From the NCBI GenBank assembly GCA_009785505.1, contig WQWA01000002.1, positions 62,001-126,000 on the forward strand: a stretch of 64,000 nt of DNA, read 5' to 3'. Position numbers and translations under genes: made by a program. This DNA is from Bacteroidales bacterium (lineage in GTDB: Bacteria; Bacteroidota; Bacteroidia; Bacteroidales; P3). The notes below the pieces were generated by a model. That model saw nothing but the letters and a program-made list of their open reading frames with translations. It did not search any database and was not told where the DNA came from. Shown one piece after another: positions 56,120-64,000 of the stretch. How positions within the stretch are numbered: the stretch's first letter is position 1; each line of letters opens with the position of its first letter.

Positions 56120-56149
56120 AAGCCTTTCAGGAAATTTACTGAAAGGCTT
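56120..56149 (+). terminator. Hairpin downstream of tRNA-Ala
   Basis: Perfect 11-base arms AAGCCTTTCAG and CTGAAAGGCTT around an 8-base loop. A T run occurs 11 bases further on rather than directly adjacent, so termination is likely but not textbook. Confidence 0.65.
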
Positions 56150-56170
56150 TGTCGTTTCCATTTTTTTTCG

Positions 56171-56178
56171 TATCTTTG
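56171..56178 (+). promoter_or_regulatory. -7 promoter box for the PorE-like gene
   Basis: TATCTTTG, 21 bases before the ATG. Confidence 0.65.
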
Positions 56179-56199
56179 TGTGAATTTTTATTTTGAGAT

Positions 56200-58680
56200 A
56201 TGAAATTTTTGAGATATAGTTTTGTTGCGATTTTTTTGTGTATAACAACGGTGAGTTTTGCACAAAGAGGACAAAGAGCTTTAGATAGAGCCGATAGAGC
56301 ATTTGAGCTACAACAGTTTAATCAGGCAGCAACGCTTTATCATCGGGCGTTTACAAGAGTTCGAGGTGACGAACTTAGAAATCAAATTCTTTTTCAAATT
56401 GCGGAAAGTTATCGTTTGTCGGGACAAAATAACAGAGCACTACCGCACTACCGAAGATTGATCCGGGCCCGCCATTACGAAATAGAACCGAGAGTTTTGC
56501 TACACCTTGCTGAACTCGTCCGTTTTAGGGATGATCACGAGGAAGCCGTTGAGATGCTTGAGCGTTTTCTGGAGCTTGTTCCAGGAGATGATCGTGCTGC
56601 CTTGCTTCTCGAATCAAGTAGAAATGCTGAAAATTGGCTGAACAACCCAACTCGACATATCGTTGAACCTGTCAGAAGGCTTAATTCAAGAGCCAACGAT
56701 TTTTCCCCGAGATTTTTGGACGAACACGAACGAATTTTGGTATTCACCTCTTCTCGAGAAGGTGCAACGGGCAGGCGGAAAGACGATTGGACAGGACAAC
56801 GATTTACCGACTTGTTTATTTCTAACCAAAACCAACAAGGCGTTTGGAGTACACCGAGACTATTAGAAACAGAGAGCATTCTCAACACGCCTGCCAACGA
56901 AGCCGATGCTTTTTTTATCAACAACGGAAACACGGTTTTTTTTACATTTTGTGCAAATTTACGTAGAACGCAAAGTGGCTGTCGGATTTTTACCTCTAAC
57001 TTTGATGGAGTATCGTGGAGTGAGCCTCGCTATGTGCATTTATCGCCGGATTCTGTAGCAGATTTTGTACATCCATGGGTAAGTTCGGACGGACGAATGA
57101 TTATTTTTGCATCAAACATGGAAGGCAGTTTTGGATATTTGGACTTATGGATGGCAACACGATACAGTTCTAACGAAGATTTCGGACCACCACAAAACTT
57201 AGGACCAAATATCAATACTTCCGGCAGAGAAGCATGGCCTTTTTTGAAAGATTCGCTGCTTTATTTTGCATCCACCGGACATCCCGGATTGGGTGGCTAT
57301 GATATATTTGTGAGTGAACGAACGGAAGGCGGATGGGGTGTTCCGGAAAATTTGGGTGCACCGATGAATTCGAGTGCCGACGACTTTGGAATTGTGTTTG
57401 CAAGGTGTGGAACTCGGGGATTTTTCAGCTCAAACCGAAATGCAGGAAGAGCTATAACTCGTTCGGATGACGATATTTGGAGCTTTGTTTTGCCGGCAAT
57501 GAATTTTTCGATTTCGGGTGTGGTTCGAGACGATGAGACCATGCAATTGTTGCAGAACGCAATGGTGGAAATTGTAGGTTCGGATGGACTTTCTGTGCGA
57601 GTACTTACAAACAACAGAGGTTTTTTTAGATTTGATGAAACACAAATCCGACAAAATGTAACCTACCAACTTTTGGTTACACACTCAGGATATTTCGACG
57701 ATGAAATTATTGTGACTACGGTAGGCTTGAACAATGGTGTTGACTTTGTTCGAGATTTCAGCCTGACACCGTTGCCAAGAGGGGAGGTCATGCTTCCTGA
57801 AATTTTGTATGCGGTCGGACGATGGGAATTGCGAGAACAATTCCAAGACTCGTTGATGGGTCTGATTGAGCTGATGGAGCAAAATCCAAGATTAATCATT
57901 GAATTGGGTTCACATACAGACAACCGTCCGATTGCGATGACCAACGATACCTTATCGCAACGCCGTGCCCAGTCTGTGGTAGATTTTTTGATTACAAGAG
58001 GTATTCATCCGGGACGTTTGGAGGCAAGAGGCTATGGTGATCGTGCTCCTAGAGTGTTTTCGGAAGATTTTTCAAAAACGGTTGACGGTGTAACTCTTGA
58101 TATTCCTGCGGGAAGCGTTTTAACCTCCCATTTTATCAATGCATTGCCGACAAGACCGTTGCAGGAAATAGCACACTCTCTCAATCGTAGAACGGAGTTT
58201 AGAATTTTGCGAGACGACTTTATTCCGCCTGCCGAAGGAGGAGAACCGATTTCGCTCGACAATTTAGTAAGAATGGCACGTGCGGAAGATCACATGAGAA
58301 TACCGTTCCGAATCAATCCTCCAACGGGATTGCCCGAATTTGAAGTTGTGATTAACGGTGCAAGTTTTACATTTGTTTATGATGAAAATGCCTGTCAAAA
58401 TTTGATCGGAACAGAAGATGCTATGCGACTTTTGCGAACAGGACGAATCAACAGAAACGACTTCAGAGACGGAGCAGGCTCTTTTGATGAGGAAGGTGAC
58501 ATTCTGCCAAATTCCGTAATAACACTACGCGAAATGCGAATCGGCAGACAAACCTTGAATCGTGTTACTGTAACCGTAACCCCCGAACTTCCGGCGCCTG
58601 TTATTTTGACTTCCGAAACCATGCGTTTGCTCGGCGAATTTGAGATTGACCGCGTGGAGCGGGTGTTGCAGTTGAGGTAA
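56200..58680 (+). CDS. PorE-like T9SS component with extra retropepsin-like C-terminal domain
   Basis: 826 residues. A signal peptide (about 1-21, ending SFAQ) is followed by TPR-like repeats (about 25-150), a PD40-type beta-propeller (about 160-425; FSPRFLDEHERILVFTSSR, GGYDIFVSE), a carboxypeptidase-regulatory-like domain (about 430-525), an OmpA domain (about 530-625; LGSHTDN, LSQRRAQSVVDFL) and a further about 200 residues. The first four domains in this order match PorE, the peptidoglycan-binding T9SS protein. The tail (about 715-826; FEVVINGASFTFVYDENAC, LREMRIGRQTLNRVTV) resembles clan AA aspartic proteases, but the usual DTGA is DENA (D728), so it is probably inactive. PorE of Porphyromonas is shorter by memory (about 670). 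Confidence 0.82.
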   Translation: MKFLRYSFVAIFLCITTVSFAQRGQRALDRADRAFELQQFNQAATLYHRAFTRVRGDELRNQILFQIAESYRLSGQNNRALPHYRRLIRARHYEIEPRVLLHLAELVRFRDDHEEAVEMLERFLELVPGDDRAALLLESSRNAENWLNNPTRHIVEPVRRLNSRANDFSPRFLDEHERILVFTSSREGATGRRKDDWTGQRFTDLFISNQNQQGVWSTPRLLETESILNTPANEADAFFINNGNTVFFTFCANLRRTQSGCRIFTSNFDGVSWSEPRYVHLSPDSVADFVHPWVSSDGRMIIFASNMEGSFGYLDLWMATRYSSNEDFGPPQNLGPNINTSGREAWPFLKDSLLYFASTGHPGLGGYDIFVSERTEGGWGVPENLGAPMNSSADDFGIVFARCGTRGFFSSNRNAGRAITRSDDDIWSFVLPAMNFSISGVVRDDETMQLLQNAMVEIVGSDGLSVRVLTNNRGFFRFDETQIRQNVTYQLLVTHSGYFDDEIIVTTVGLNNGVDFVRDFSLTPLPRGEVMLPEILYAVGRWELREQFQDSLMGLIELMEQNPRLIIELGSHTDNRPIAMTNDTLSQRRAQSVVDFLITRGIHPGRLEARGYGDRAPRVFSEDFSKTVDGVTLDIPAGSVLTSHFINALPTRPLQEIAHSLNRRTEFRILRDDFIPPAEGGEPISLDNLVRMARAEDHMRIPFRINPPTGLPEFEVVINGASFTFVYDENACQNLIGTEDAMRLLRTGRINRNDFRDGAGSFDEEGDILPNSVITLREMRIGRQTLNRVTVTVTPELPAPVILTSETMRLLGEFEIDRVERVLQLR

Positions 58681-58702
58681 ATTTTATCAAAACAAAAACA
58701 AC

Positions 58703-59380
58703 GTGAAAAAGGTTACTATCATAATTTTCACAACAGTCCTATCATTCGGTGTTTTCGCACAACAGAATGACACGATTGCTATGACCGGTTGCAATTTCAA
58801 CACACCCGGTTGGGGCGAAAGCTTGGGCGTAGTATCTTTTTATACCGACAACGAATGGATTATTGAAGGTAATGGTATTACTCAAATTTGGTCTGATGCT
58901 GTGACGGCTAATGCTTGTCAAAAAGAAACGTTCAATGGCGGAAATCTTGAAGTTCAAGATTTCAATGCCGATTGTCGCTCCAATCCTAATTTTCCGGGCG
59001 ATTTATTTTCGTGGTGTGCGGTTGTTCGTTTTGCAGACACTCTTTGTTCACCTGCTCAAGGTTGGCGTGTTCCCAGGATGCAAGATTTTATTGACTTAGA
59101 TATTGCTTTGGGTGGTACAGGTGAGTCAAGAGATTTTTCTGATGAAAACGCTCAATTTGTTGAAGTCAACTATATCAACCGTTGGGGCGGTGCTTTTGGT
59201 GGTTTCGGTCGTTCGGCAGAAGGCTGTCTTTGGTTTCAGTCGTCGTGTGGTTTTTATTGGTCTCAGTCGGAATATGATACTACGCTTGGACGCTCCTTTC
59301 GCTTTATTGACTCAGGTTTTGTCTTCCCGCAACCTTCGAAATTCAAAGGCTTTGGCTTTTCCGTCCGTTGTGTCCGTTAG
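58703..59380 (+). CDS. Secreted FISUMP-like protein
   Basis: 225 residues from a GTG start, 22 bases after the PorE-like stop. A signal peptide (about 1-19, ending VFAQ) is followed by a Cys-rich domain. The segments GWRVPRMQDFIDLD, CGFYWSQSEYD and GFGFSVRCVR match the Fibrobacter succinogenes major paralogous (FISUMP, DUF1566-like) pattern, a lectin-like fold. It has at least eight cysteines, suggesting disulfides after export. No T9SS sorting domain is visible. Co-transcription with the PorE-like gene is likely, but its function is unknown. Confidence 0.65.
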   Translation: MKKVTIIIFTTVLSFGVFAQQNDTIAMTGCNFNTPGWGESLGVVSFYTDNEWIIEGNGITQIWSDAVTANACQKETFNGGNLEVQDFNADCRSNPNFPGDLFSWCAVVRFADTLCSPAQGWRVPRMQDFIDLDIALGGTGESRDFSDENAQFVEVNYINRWGGAFGGFGRSAEGCLWFQSSCGFYWSQSEYDTTLGRSFRFIDSGFVFPQPSKFKGFGFSVRCVR

Positions 59381-59420
59381 TTTTGGTGAATAATGCTAAT
59401 ATCTTGGTTGTAATCCGACC

Positions 59421-59620
59421 CCGTCCGTAGGACGGTATGTGAATAACCGCAGGCGTGAGCCTATGGAGGTAGTGCAGTCGGCACAGACACCACAGCCAGC
59501 ACTAGTAGCACACTCCTCTCCGCTCGGAGAGCTGTATGTGCCACCCTATGGGCGGCGTGTATGCTATCGCCATGTAACCACAGGTTACACCTGCGGTTAT
59601 GCGGATTACGCCCTACGGGC
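59421..59620. repeat. Cluster of small hairpins, GC-richer than surroundings
   Basis: CCGTCC-GTA-GGACGG (59421-59435), CTCTCCG-CT-CGGAGAG (59516-59531), TAACCACAGGT-TAC-ACCTGCGGTTA (59575-59599, one mismatch) and GCCC-TAC-GGGC (59610-59620). It fills the convergent gap between the FISUMP-like gene and the OmpA lipoprotein gene. A short frame across it looks non-coding. Confidence 0.65.
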
Positions 59621-59630
59621 GAGAATGTCG

Positions 59631-60608
59631 CTAATCATCAGCAATCAATCGCATCAACTCACTTAAATTCGGCGTTAAAATAATCTCCGAACGGCGGTTT
59701 CTGGCACGATTTTCGGGAGTATCATTCGGTGCAATCGGCATCCATTCGCCACGACCGGCAGCTGTTACACGCGTCGGAGAAATTCCTCTGTTTTCAAGCA
59801 AAATACGTGTAATCGCCGTTGCACGCATCACACTTAAATCCAAGTTATCTCTAACATCGCCTCTGCCTCTCATCGGGATATTATCGGTGTGGCCCTCAAC
59901 CATAATGCCTATTTCCGGACTTTGTGCCAAAATTGTAGCAACTTCACGAATAGCTCTTTGACCTTCAGCATTTACTTGCCACTGACCGGAAGCAAAAAGC
60001 AGGCGTTCGTCCATCGAAATATGGACTCGTCCGTCTCGCGTATAAACGGTCAAACCTCTGTCGGCAAAACCCAACAAGGCTTGCGTCATTCTGTCGCGAA
60101 GAGCTCTCAACTCCGACTCTTTACTATCCAAAATACCTTGAAGTTCATTGACACGAACCTCTTTTTCACGAAATTCCGCCAACAAACGCTCCAGCTCACG
60201 TTGCTGTTCGTTTACTTCGGCTTCACGTCTGAGCAGATTATCGCGAGCGGTGTTCAATTCTTGCATGAGGCGCTGATTTTCAGCGCGATTTCCGGAAAGA
60301 GCAGTAGTAAACCTTGCATTCAATTCGTCGTATTCAGCTCGTAGATTTTCCAAACTGGTTTGTGCAAATCTGTGGTCGGCTTCCATTTCATCGAATGCCG
60401 CCTGCAGTCTGGCTAACTGCTCTCTTTTCCGCTCAATTTCGGCTCTCAATTCATTGATAAGAATACCTTGTTCCAAGTTGGTTCTTTCCAATCTTGTGGC
60501 TCTGTCTGAAGTTTCGTTGTACTTACTTTCCAATTCTCTGAACCTTTGCATACTTACGCAAGAGGCAAAAATGAGAGTGATTGCTGTGATTGTTAAAATC
60601 TTTTTCAT
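59631..60608 (-). CDS. OmpA-family lipoprotein with coiled coil
   Basis: 325 residues from ATG 60608; a longer frame reaches into the xth end. Lipobox LIFASCVSM gives C17. A long Glu/Arg/Leu-rich coiled coil (about 22-180) leads to an OmpA domain (about 195-315) with LLFASGQWQVN, VEGHTDNIPM and LSVMRATAITRILLENRGI. It would be anchored in the outer membrane by lipid and bind peptidoglycan at the other end of a rod of roughly 20 nm. It lies 11 bases downstream of xth and is probably co-transcribed. Its coiled-coil length is unlike the Pal lipoprotein. Confidence 0.9.
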   Translation of the reverse strand: MKKILTITAITLIFASCVSMQRFRELESKYNETSDRATRLERTNLEQGILINELRAEIERKREQLARLQAAFDEMEADHRFAQTSLENLRAEYDELNARFTTALSGNRAENQRLMQELNTARDNLLRREAEVNEQQRELERLLAEFREKEVRVNELQGILDSKESELRALRDRMTQALLGFADRGLTVYTRDGRVHISMDERLLFASGQWQVNAEGQRAIREVATILAQSPEIGIMVEGHTDNIPMRGRGDVRDNLDLSVMRATAITRILLENRGISPTRVTAAGRGEWMPIAPNDTPENRARNRRSEIILTPNLSELMRLIADD

Positions 60609-60619
60609 GATATTTTTTG

Positions 60620-61387
60620 TTAAATTTTTAATTCTGCCATTACCGGACAATGATCCGAATGCATTGCATCCGGCAGGATAGATGCTGAAATCAAGTTTTT
60701 TTCGAAATTTTTAGTCAACATAATGTAGTCAATCCGCCAACCTTTATTATTGGTTCTGGCGTTGAATCGATACGTCCACCACGAATAATGATGTGCCAAA
60801 GTCGGATTTAGAAAACGAAACGTATCCACAAATCCATCGTTGATAAATTTGCTGAACCACTCACGCTCCTCAGGCAAAAATCCCGAGTTTTTGGTATTGC
60901 CTTTTGGGTCGTGAATATCAATCGCCTCGTGAGCGATGTTGAAATCGCCGCAAATAATGAGTTTCGGGCGAGTTGTTTCGAGTTGTTTGATATAGGTGTG
61001 AAAATCGTCGAGCCATTGCATTTTGAACGCTTGCCGTTCTTCGCCCGATGTTCCGGAAGGATGGTACACGCTGATTACGGAAACATCGCTGAAATCTGCA
61101 CGAATGAAGCGACCTTCGTTGTCGTATTTTTCTATTCCCATGCCGAATTCGACATGAGTCGGCTCTTGTTTGGTCAAAATCGCCACACCGCTATACCCTT
61201 TTTTTTGTGCGGAAAAATAATAGCAATGATAACCCAAACTTTGGAAATCCATCGTAGGGATTTGTTCAGGCTGTGCTTTGGTTTCTTGCAGGCACACCAC
61301 ATCGGGATTGGTTTTTTCTAACCACTCCAAAAATCCTTTGCCGACAGCGGCACGAATCCCATTGACGTTATAGCACACAATTTTCAT
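60620..61387 (-). CDS. xth: Exodeoxyribonuclease III / AP endonuclease
   Basis: 255 residues from the ATG at 61387. EEP-superfamily motifs: N7 (CYNVNGIRAA), E35 (CLQETK), GDFNIAH and the terminal SDHCPV. It cuts abasic sites and removes 3' blocks in base-excision repair. The ATG lies five bases after a minus-strand TAACTTTG box, so the mRNA would be nearly leaderless. The OmpA lipoprotein gene follows in the same direction. Confidence 0.97.
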   Translation of the reverse strand: MKIVCYNVNGIRAAVGKGFLEWLEKTNPDVVCLQETKAQPEQIPTMDFQSLGYHCYYFSAQKKGYSGVAILTKQEPTHVEFGMGIEKYDNEGRFIRADFSDVSVISVYHPSGTSGEERQAFKMQWLDDFHTYIKQLETTRPKLIICGDFNIAHEAIDIHDPKGNTKNSGFLPEEREWFSKFINDGFVDTFRFLNPTLAHHYSWWTYRFNARTNNKGWRIDYIMLTKNFEKNLISASILPDAMHSDHCPVMAELKI

Positions 61388-61392
61388 TCGTA

Positions 61393-61400
61393 CAAAGTTA
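61393..61400 (-). promoter_or_regulatory. Possible -7 promoter box TAACTTTG for xth
   Basis: Minus-strand TAnnTTTG match ending five bases before the xth ATG. No clear TTTG -33 box. Confidence 0.45.
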
Positions 61401-61460
61401 CGAAAAACTTTTGTAGAATTTTGCACGAACTCTCAGGGATTTTTAACAATGGGTTGTTGA

Positions 61461-62195
61461 TTATTTTTTTCGCAACCTCTCACGAATTTTTTGATGACCT
61501 GATGTTCCAAAAACCGAAATCAAAAACCAATGAACAGCCATTTTGAGCCTAAATTTGAAGTCTTTTTTTACCCAATGACTGTCGAAATGATGAATGGTGT
61601 ATGTTTGTTTAGAGATTTTTATTTCTGCCGTGTGATGATTTTTTGGGGAAAAGTATTTTTTGGGGAAAATTTGCAGTTGGTCAGATTTTAAATTTGCAAG
61701 TTCATTTTCTTTACATTGAAAGTGTTCCGAAAGCAAACGATCAAGTGTAATCGGCATTGGGAAAAGGCTGAGTGAGCCGTCTTTGTTGAAAAGTGGCGTT
61801 GTTTGAAATTGTTTCAAAACATAACCGACCCAATCCAAATGTGGCTCTGCACCGATAATTGCTGCCTCTAAATGTCCACTTTGCTCAAATCCGATAAACG
61901 ATTTTTGCGAAAGCAAATCATCAAAACTTTTCAACACCTCAACATCGGCATCTAAATAAACTCCACCCTCGTGATAGAGTGCGTGAATGCGTATGTAATC
62001 CGCAACAGCACTATATTTTTTTGCCTGCAAAGCCTCTTTAAGTCGAGAGTTGTCTATTTGTTCAACACGTTTGGCATCCCAAAGCACAAATTCATAATCG
62101 GGCAAATATTTGTGCCAAGAATCAATGCAATGTTGAATCAACGGAGGATAAGGGTCGCCACTAATCCAGCAATAATGAATGATTTTTGGAATCAT
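61461..62195 (-). CDS. Sugar transferase with DxD motif (Gly_transf_sug / GT32-like)
   Basis: 244 residues. It starts with MIPKIIHYCWISGDPYP, the typical N-terminus of the family, and has YSAVADYIRIHALYHEGGVY followed by the metal-binding DADVEVLKS. It transfers a hexose from a nucleotide sugar. Its ATG overlaps the stop of the upstream O-antigen ligase-like gene (ATGA), so it probably contributes to the same surface polysaccharide. The C-terminal about 20 residues are basic, consistent with membrane association. Confidence 0.9.
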   Translation of the reverse strand: MIPKIIHYCWISGDPYPPLIQHCIDSWHKYLPDYEFVLWDAKRVEQIDNSRLKEALQAKKYSAVADYIRIHALYHEGGVYLDADVEVLKSFDDLLSQKSFIGFEQSGHLEAAIIGAEPHLDWVGYVLKQFQTTPLFNKDGSLSLFPMPITLDRLLSEHFQCKENELANLKSDQLQIFPKKYFSPKNHHTAEIKISKQTYTIHHFDSHWVKKDFKFRLKMAVHWFLISVFGTSGHQKIRERLRKK

Positions 62196-63358
62196 GAACG
62201 AGAAAGATTAACTTGATTATTATCAGCATTGATTTTTCTTGTGTCAACCACTATCATGAAAGCCATAATCACATAAAAATATGGAATAAATGTAGCACCC
62301 TCGGAAAGAATTTGAATGGAATACGGAAGCAAAACAATCATTGCCGCACCATTGGTAAATCTAATAAGAAAAAAGAATGTTGTCAATAAAAAGAGTAAGC
62401 CCAACATGCCGGTTTCCATCAAAAAAATAGGGAAATAACCATGTGCGGAAAATGTAAATCTTGCCATCTGTTCAGTTTCGGAAAGTCCAAGACCAAACAA
62501 AATATATCTCAAACTTGCTGTCTCATAAAAGTACAAGGCTTCGTTAAGAATTAGAAATTTGGTTTGAAAACTGTAATCGGGAAAATATCGTAGTGCCCAA
62601 AGAGCAAAAATACCGAAAAGACCTACTGAAAAGAGTACCAACAAAGACTTTTTCCAGTCTGAATTTTTGAAAAAAAAGTAGTAAAATAATCCAATGGCAA
62701 CAGCCGGAATACTTGCCCTTGAAAGTGTCAGTACAATGAGAATTAACGCAACACAAATTTCCTTTTTCATAGATTCTTTGTAGGAGTGTCCCCACCAAAG
62801 CATAAAAAATAACAATGCAATGATGTGACCCGCAGTCATATTGCTTGCAACATACATTGGTCCGTTAAACTTGAATTGATAAAAACCATGCTCCGGATTT
62901 TCGCCTTGAATAATCAAATAATAAGCGTAGGCAAATCGCAATATGGCTTCAAAACAGAGAATAATAAGAGAATAACGAATAAATTTTCTGCCCAAATTTT
63001 TCAAAAAATCAGCGGACGTCTGCTCTGAAAAAATCAAAATTAAAATTAAATAGAGGGCTGCAAATACCACGCCCATGTAGCGAAAAAACACAGTCCCCAT
63101 AAAATACTGTGACGAAAAAATATAGAGAATGAAGATACCTAAAACTACAATAATTTTAGTTGACTCTCTATTTTCCAATTTTAATTTTCCGCTTGCATAC
63201 AGAGCAAACAAACACAGAACTGCACCTAAAAACAACAGCAATGTCGGAGGCACCGGCAACCACGTGCGACTGCTCAAACTTGCCAAAGGAATGAGCAATA
63301 CCAAGCCGAGCTCGCTTAGCGAAAGATTTTTGAAGTATTTAAGACTGAGGTTTTTCAT
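62192..63358 (-). CDS. O-antigen ligase/polymerase-like membrane protein
   Basis: 388 residues from ATG 63358, which lies inside the end of plsY; an in-frame start eight codons earlier is possible. About eleven transmembrane helices with a larger periplasmic loop (about 255-300) fit the O-antigen ligase/WaaL-Wzy fold. It would polymerise or attach a surface glycan at the periplasmic face. It overlaps the sugar transferase gene (ATGA), forming a plsY-ligase-transferase unit. Confidence 0.8.
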   Translation of the reverse strand: MKNLSLKYFKNLSLSELGLVLLIPLASLSSRTWLPVPPTLLLFLGAVLCLFALYASGKLKLENRESTKIIVVLGIFILYIFSSQYFMGTVFFRYMGVVFAALYLILILIFSEQTSADFLKNLGRKFIRYSLIILCFEAILRFAYAYYLIIQGENPEHGFYQFKFNGPMYVASNMTAGHIIALLFFMLWWGHSYKESMKKEICVALILIVLTLSRASIPAVAIGLFYYFFFKNSDWKKSLLVLFSVGLFGIFALWALRYFPDYSFQTKFLILNEALYFYETASLRYILFGLGLSETEQMARFTFSAHGYFPIFLMETGMLGLLFLLTTFFFLIRFTNGAAMIVLLPYSIQILSEGATFIPYFYVIMAFMIVVDTRKINADNNQVNLSRS

Positions 63359-64000
63359 TCTGCGAATGCTTTCTAAACACAAACCTCGGCTCCTCTTTGC
63401 GAATTAAGCGTTTGATATTTTTGATATGCGTGAGTGGAACGAAAATGGCGATGAGGATTGCGAAAATTAATAATGGCAAGTAGTGTATTAAAAGATTTGG
63501 AAAATGATAACCAACTGCCCAATAAAAGTCGAAAACTTTGTCGTCCTCATCGACAAATCCTATAAGCGGTCTCAGTGTTCTCCGTACATAAAAGTATAAG
63601 CTTGCAATGTACAATATTGGCAAGGAAATTGCTGCAGATATCGAGGCTAAAGAAACGTATCGAAACAAGAAAAGCATACCAAAGAAAATTCCTGCTACAA
63701 TAAAAAATACTTGAGAGTAAAGCATAATCAAAATTCCGACCAATGTCGCAACGCCTTTTCCGCCTCGAAATCCTGCAAAAACAGGAAATACATGCCCAAC
63801 CACGGTTGCAACGGCTACGAAAATTTGAATCAAAGGTAAATAATGGTGGTGTTTATCGACAAATTCTGGCAATATCGCCAACGGCACGATACCTTTTAGT
63901 AAATCCAGCACTAAAACAACCAATCCGGGCTTTAATCCTAGCACACGAATTGTGTTGGTTGCTCCCGCATTTTTACTGCCCTCTTTTCGTACATCTTTTC
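63339..64000 (-). CDS. plsY: Glycerol-3-phosphate acyltransferase PlsY, partial (5' end outside window)
   Basis: The frame stays open to the window edge (about 220 codons visible), so the start lies beyond base 64000. Motifs of PlsY: GSKNAGATN (read from the window end), GFRGGKGVAT and GHVFPVFAGF. It acylates glycerol-3-phosphate with acyl-phosphate in phospholipid synthesis. The C-terminal part is longer than usual, with a loop (about 120-150) containing DEDDK and a charged tail. The last 20 bases overlap the next gene. Confidence 0.93.
   Translation of the reverse strand, partial: KDVRKEGSKNAGATNTIRVLGLKPGLVVLVLDLLKGIVPLAILPEFVDKHHHYLPLIQIFVAVATVVGHVFPVFAGFRGGKGVATLVGILIMLYSQVFFIVAGIFFGMLFLFRYVSLASISAAISLPILYIASLYFYVRRTLRPLIGFVDEDDKVFDFYWAVGYHFPNLLIHYLPLLIFAILIAIFVPLTHIKNIKRLIRKEEPRFVFRKHSQNEKPQS

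Noticed and set aside
59439..59666. 75-codon open frame downstream of the FISUMP-like gene
   Set aside because: It runs through a cluster of small hairpins and into the antisense end of the OmpA lipoprotein gene; no recognisable domain.

Overview
The window is a chromosomal segment of a member of the Bacteroidota, most likely the order Bacteroidales. Evidence: the Bacteroidetes -7 promoter box TAnnTTTG (mostly TATCTTTG) precedes many genes; two giant surface proteins end in type IX secretion (T9SS) C-terminal sorting domains; there is a PorE-like T9SS protein, a TonB-dependent receptor with a carboxypeptidase-regulatory N-domain, DUF5689, DUF5056 and DUF6249-like proteins, and FloA. The sequence is AT-rich with dense gene packing and many ATGA/GTGA/TTGA gene overlaps. 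No prophage, transposase, CRISPR array or rRNA was seen.

Layout. 0-6.2 kb: a secreted endonuclease/exonuclease/phosphatase (5' end outside the window), a TonB-dependent receptor, a DUF5689 lipoprotein and a PhoB/PhoR-like two-component pair, which looks like a phosphorus or nucleotide scavenging unit with its regulator. 6.3-13.7 kb: HtrA protease, an acetyltransferase, GltX, tRNA-Arg(CCG), a GT2 glycosyltransferase with a WecA/TagO-like lipid-carrier transferase, and RecJ. 14.0-24.4 kb: a 2939-residue T9SS cargo with PKD-like domains, followed by an outer-membrane barrel/OmpA protein. 24.5-32.0 kb: FolE, shikimate kinase, Dus, U32 protein, an ECF sigma operon, HicAB and a nucleoside kinase. 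32.2-43.6 kb: a second giant T9SS cargo (about 3302 residues), 30 of whose domains form a three-fold repeat of a ten-domain block, followed by a paralogous barrel/OmpA partner. 43.7-49 kb: GAPDH, DXS, a small barrel, a lipoprotein and FloA. 49-56 kb: a methyltransferase, a polyprenyl-phosphate glycosyltransferase, a GT-C/TPR membrane protein, Ogt and a NatAB-like ABC exporter. 56-59.6 kb: tRNA-Ala(GGC), a PorE-like protein with an extra degenerate retropepsin-like C-terminal domain, and a FISUMP-like secreted protein. 59.6-64 kb (minus strand): an OmpA lipoprotein, Xth, a sugar transferase, an O-antigen polymerase/ligase and PlsY (cut by the window edge).

The strongest biological theme is the cell surface: two paralogous [giant T9SS cargo + barrel/OmpA] pairs plus a PorE-like peptidoglycan-anchored T9SS component. 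A second theme is a population of small palindromic or inverted-repeat elements. Most sit within a few bases of a stop codon, one lies inside the ECF sigma factor gene, and two supply C-terminal tails and stop codons to host genes. Functions are assigned from motif recognition only; no database search was run.
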